Part shown: positions 61,882 to 64,000 of the stretch, piece by piece | Layout: the number at the start of each line of letters is the position of its first letter | Position numbering within the stretch: position 1 is the first letter of the stretch | Source: Dyella sp. A6 | GTDB lineage: Bacteria > Pseudomonadota > Gammaproteobacteria > Xanthomonadales > Rhodanobacteraceae | DNA length: 64,000 bases | NCBI RefSeq assembly: GCF_036320485.1 | Contig: NZ_CP132911.1 | Location: 3,100,001-3,164,000, forward strand | Direction: 5' to 3' | Translations under genes and position numbers: made by a program | Notes under the pieces: generated by a model | What the model was told of the DNA's origin: nothing | Database searches by the model: none | The model's input: only the letters and a program-made list of their open reading frames with translations

Positions 61882-63276
61882 ATGAACCTGCCGCTACTCA
61901 CCCTGATCATCGTGCTGGTGCACCTGGCCGGACTGGTGGCGGCTACGCATGCCGTGATGCACACCCGTACGCCGCAGGGCGCATTCGCCTGGGCACTGGG
62001 TCTCGCACTGCTGCCCTGGCTCACCCTGCTGCCCTACCTCTACCTCGGGCGCAGCCGCTTCCACGGCTATGTGGACCTGCATCGCCGTCATCGCCGCCAG
62101 CTGGACCTGGCCCGCTCCGAGGCGATCCAGCCGCCGCAACACATCCTCGAACGCTACGGTGCGCTGTCCACCATGCTGGACACGCCCTTCCATCCCGGCC
62201 AGGCGCTGCGCCTACTGGTGGACGGTGGCGCCACCTTCACCGCCATCCTGGCAGCCATCGCACAGGCCGAGCACAGCGTACTGGTGCAGTTCTTCATCAT
62301 CCACGACGACGGCCTGGGGCGCCGCATGCAGCAGGCCCTGCTGAAGCGTGCGGCCGCGGGCGTGAAGGTGTGTGTGCTGTACGACGGCATCGGCAGCTAC
62401 GCCCTGCCCCATCGCTACGTGGAAACCCTGCGTGCCGGTGGCGTCGCCATCCACCCCTTCGCCACCCAGCGACGGCACAACCGCTTCCAGGTGAACTTCC
62501 GCAACCATCGCAAGATCGTGGTGGTGGACGGCGCCATCGGCTACGTCGGCGGACTCAATGTCGGTGACGAATACCTTGGCCAGAAGCCGCCACTGGCACC
62601 CTGGCGCGATACCCATATGGAACTGCGTGGGCCGGCCGTGGGCGAGCTTCAGCGCAGCTTCGCCGAAGACTGGCACTGGGTCACCGGCACCCTGCCGCCC
62701 CTGCACACACCGCCGCTGGGCCAGGGCAGCGCGCACACCCTGATCGCCGCCACCGGGCCGGCCGACCGGCAGGAAAGCTGCTCGCTGTTCTTCGTGACCG
62801 CGATCCAGGCCGCGCGCCAGCGGGTGTGGCTGACCACGCCCTATTTCGTACCCGACAGCGCCGTGATGGCCGAGCTGCGGCTGGCGGTGTTCCGCGGCGT
62901 CGATGTACGGGTACTGATCCCGTCGATCGCCGACCACACCACCGTATTCCTGTCGTCCACCCTGCACGCGCGGGATGCCGTGCGCGCCGGCATCCGCATG
63001 TTCCGCCACCACCCCGGCTTCATGCACCAGAAGGTGTTGCTGGTGGACGACGACACCGCCGCGGTCGGCAGCATGAACATGGACAGCCGCTCATTCCGGC
63101 TGAACTTCGAGGCCAGCGCACTGAATGTGGACCGCGGTTTCGCCGCCGATGTGGACGCCATGCTGCGCAACGACTTCAGCCACGCCGTCGAATTCGACGA
63201 GAGCGAATACGACCATGCGCCATGGCGGCGACGGCTGGCCATGCACCTGGCACGCCTGTGCGACCCGATCCTGTGA
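61882..63276 (+). CDS. cls: Cardiolipin synthase-like phospholipase D
   Basis: 464 residues. Two N-terminal membrane helices and two HKD motifs: FRNHRKIVVVDGAIGYVGGL and FMHQKVLLVDDDTAAVGSMN. It joins two phosphatidylglycerols into cardiolipin plus glycerol at the inner membrane. It follows the FAD gene by 33 bp. Confidence 0.93.
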   Translation: MNLPLLTLIIVLVHLAGLVAATHAVMHTRTPQGAFAWALGLALLPWLTLLPYLYLGRSRFHGYVDLHRRHRRQLDLARSEAIQPPQHILERYGALSTMLDTPFHPGQALRLLVDGGATFTAILAAIAQAEHSVLVQFFIIHDDGLGRRMQQALLKRAAAGVKVCVLYDGIGSYALPHRYVETLRAGGVAIHPFATQRRHNRFQVNFRNHRKIVVVDGAIGYVGGLNVGDEYLGQKPPLAPWRDTHMELRGPAVGELQRSFAEDWHWVTGTLPPLHTPPLGQGSAHTLIAATGPADRQESCSLFFVTAIQAARQRVWLTTPYFVPDSAVMAELRLAVFRGVDVRVLIPSIADHTTVFLSSTLHARDAVRAGIRMFRHHPGFMHQKVLLVDDDTAAVGSMNMDSRSFRLNFEASALNVDRGFAADVDAMLRNDFSHAVEFDESEYDHAPWRRRLAMHLARLCDPIL

Positions 63277-63407
63277 GCGCATGGGCGTGGCTGCCCACAG
63301 CCGCTGGAAGCCGTTGTCACGCGAATGACCCGGGCTGATTGACGACAGCCGCACTACCCCCGAAAAATGCATCGCCCGCAGCAGCAGCGCCACCCCGAGG
63401 ATCGCAC

Positions 63408-64000
63408 GTGAAACTGATCGGCATGCTGGATTCACCCTATGTGCGTCGAACCGCGATCTCGTTGCGGCTGCTCGGCCTTCCCTTCGAGCATCAGCCGCTC
63501 TCGGTATTCCGCACCTTCGCGGCCTTCGAGAAGATCAACCCGGTGGTGAAGGCGCCGACGCTGATCTGTGACAACGGCGAAGTACTGATGGATTCGGGCC
63601 TGATCATCCAGTACGCCGAGGCGCTGACCCGGCCGCGCTCGCTGTTTCCCGACGACCCCGAGATCCTGCAGCACGACCTGCACATCATCGGGCTGGCGCT
63701 GGCCGCCACCGAGAAGAGCGTGCAACTGGTCTACGAACGTGAATTGCGGCCACCGGAGAAGCGGCATCACCCGTGGGTGTCGCGGGTCACCGGCCAGTTG
63801 CTGGCCGCCTGCCGCGAACTGGAACAGGCCTTCGCCCGCAGCAAGCCACCAGTCGAGAGCGCGACGATCCGGCAGGCCGGCCTGACCGCTGCGGTCGGCT
63901 GGCACTTCGCCCAGCAGATGCTCCCCGGCGTGATCCCGCCCGAGCACTACCCCGCGCTTGCCGCCTATTCGGCCGCGGCCGAGGCATTGCCCGAGTTCCG
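63408..64000 (+). CDS. Glutathione S-transferase-like protein (partial)
   Basis: Starts at a GTG (63408) as MKLIGMLDSPYVRRTAISLR, and runs off the window after about 197 residues. Thioredoxin-like N-terminal domain with NPVVKAPTLICDNGEVLMDSGLIIQY (cis-Pro and ESxAI-like GSH site DSGLI), then the all-helical C-terminal domain. The substrate is unknown. Confidence 0.88.
   Translation, partial: MKLIGMLDSPYVRRTAISLRLLGLPFEHQPLSVFRTFAAFEKINPVVKAPTLICDNGEVLMDSGLIIQYAEALTRPRSLFPDDPEILQHDLHIIGLALAATEKSVQLVYERELRPPEKRHHPWVSRVTGQLLAACRELEQAFARSKPPVESATIRQAGLTAAVGWHFAQQMLPGVIPPEHYPALAAYSAAAEALPEF

Noticed and set aside
1..64000. CRISPR arrays
   Set aside because: No regularly spaced short direct repeats and no cas genes were seen.
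1..64000. rRNA genes or a replication origin
   Set aside because: No rRNA motifs, no dnaA/repA gene and no DnaA-box cluster were recognised.

Overview
The window is a GC-rich gammaproteobacterial chromosome segment. It is most likely from the order Lysobacterales (Xanthomonadales), probably the Rhodanobacteraceae (Rhodanobacter, Dyella, Frateuria and relatives). This rests on gene content only: a SPOR protein, coaX and birA in a row, a PhoQ/PhoP/PepSY operon, dusA beside a ferredoxin-NADP reductase, an XrvA-like H-NS protein and Xanthomonadales-style minor pilin genes. No 16S gene is present to confirm it.

Layout. 1-8.4 kb: an IclR regulator, an IS5-family remnant, a CadC-like winged-helix/TPR regulator, and a leftward set of five type IV minor pilin genes. 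In that set the PilX-position protein carries a long beta-helix-like passenger and no pilY1 is present. 8.4-22 kb: a mosaic accessory region of lower GC, holding an AraC regulator, IS3 and IS110 wrecks, an H-NS fragment, a Xer-like tyrosine recombinase, and two convergent genes flanked by an exact 29-bp inverted repeat. A small mobilisable element follows (AlpA-like regulator, DUF3987 protein, MobA/MobL relaxase), ended by a complete IS5-family copy. 22-28.3 kb: H-NS, a partial yegP duplicate, a TetR-epimerase operon with a palindromic operator, an inositol-monophosphatase-like gene divergent from a second TetR, and a MocR regulator. 28.3-32.4 kb: the cyoABCD bo3-type quinol oxidase. 32.5-39.2 kb: island-type genes (repeat-domain membrane protein, lipoprotein, XRE, RadC, zinc-ribbon protein, YegP, PhnA-domain, a ribbon-helix-helix/DUF3800-like pair). 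39.3-46.5 kb: a six-gene hyfBCEFGI-like operon whose large subunit has lost all the [NiFe] cysteines, so it is an Ehr-type complex rather than a hydrogenase. 47-48.5 kb: a DUF4102 integrase abutting tRNA-Thr(TGT), the right edge of the island zone. 48.6-64 kb: core chromosome (SPOR, coaX, birA, phoQ, phoP, pepSY, dusA, fpr, a RIO-like kinase, DUF456, trhA, tonB, a CDO-like cupin, an FAD protein, a cardiolipin synthase, and a GST running off the end).

How it works together. The core right end is ordinary metabolism and envelope stress signalling. The left 48 kb is layered accessory DNA attached to a tRNA gene. It contains two respiratory or ion-translocating complexes (cyo and Ehr), a pilus-tip module and several transfer remnants.

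The most unusual structure is at 12.0-15.7 kb. A complete tyrosine recombinase lies 2 bp from one copy of a core-site-like inverted repeat, which itself supplies the ribosome-binding site and start region to both inward-facing cargo genes. This predicts an invertible or mobile two-gene cassette.
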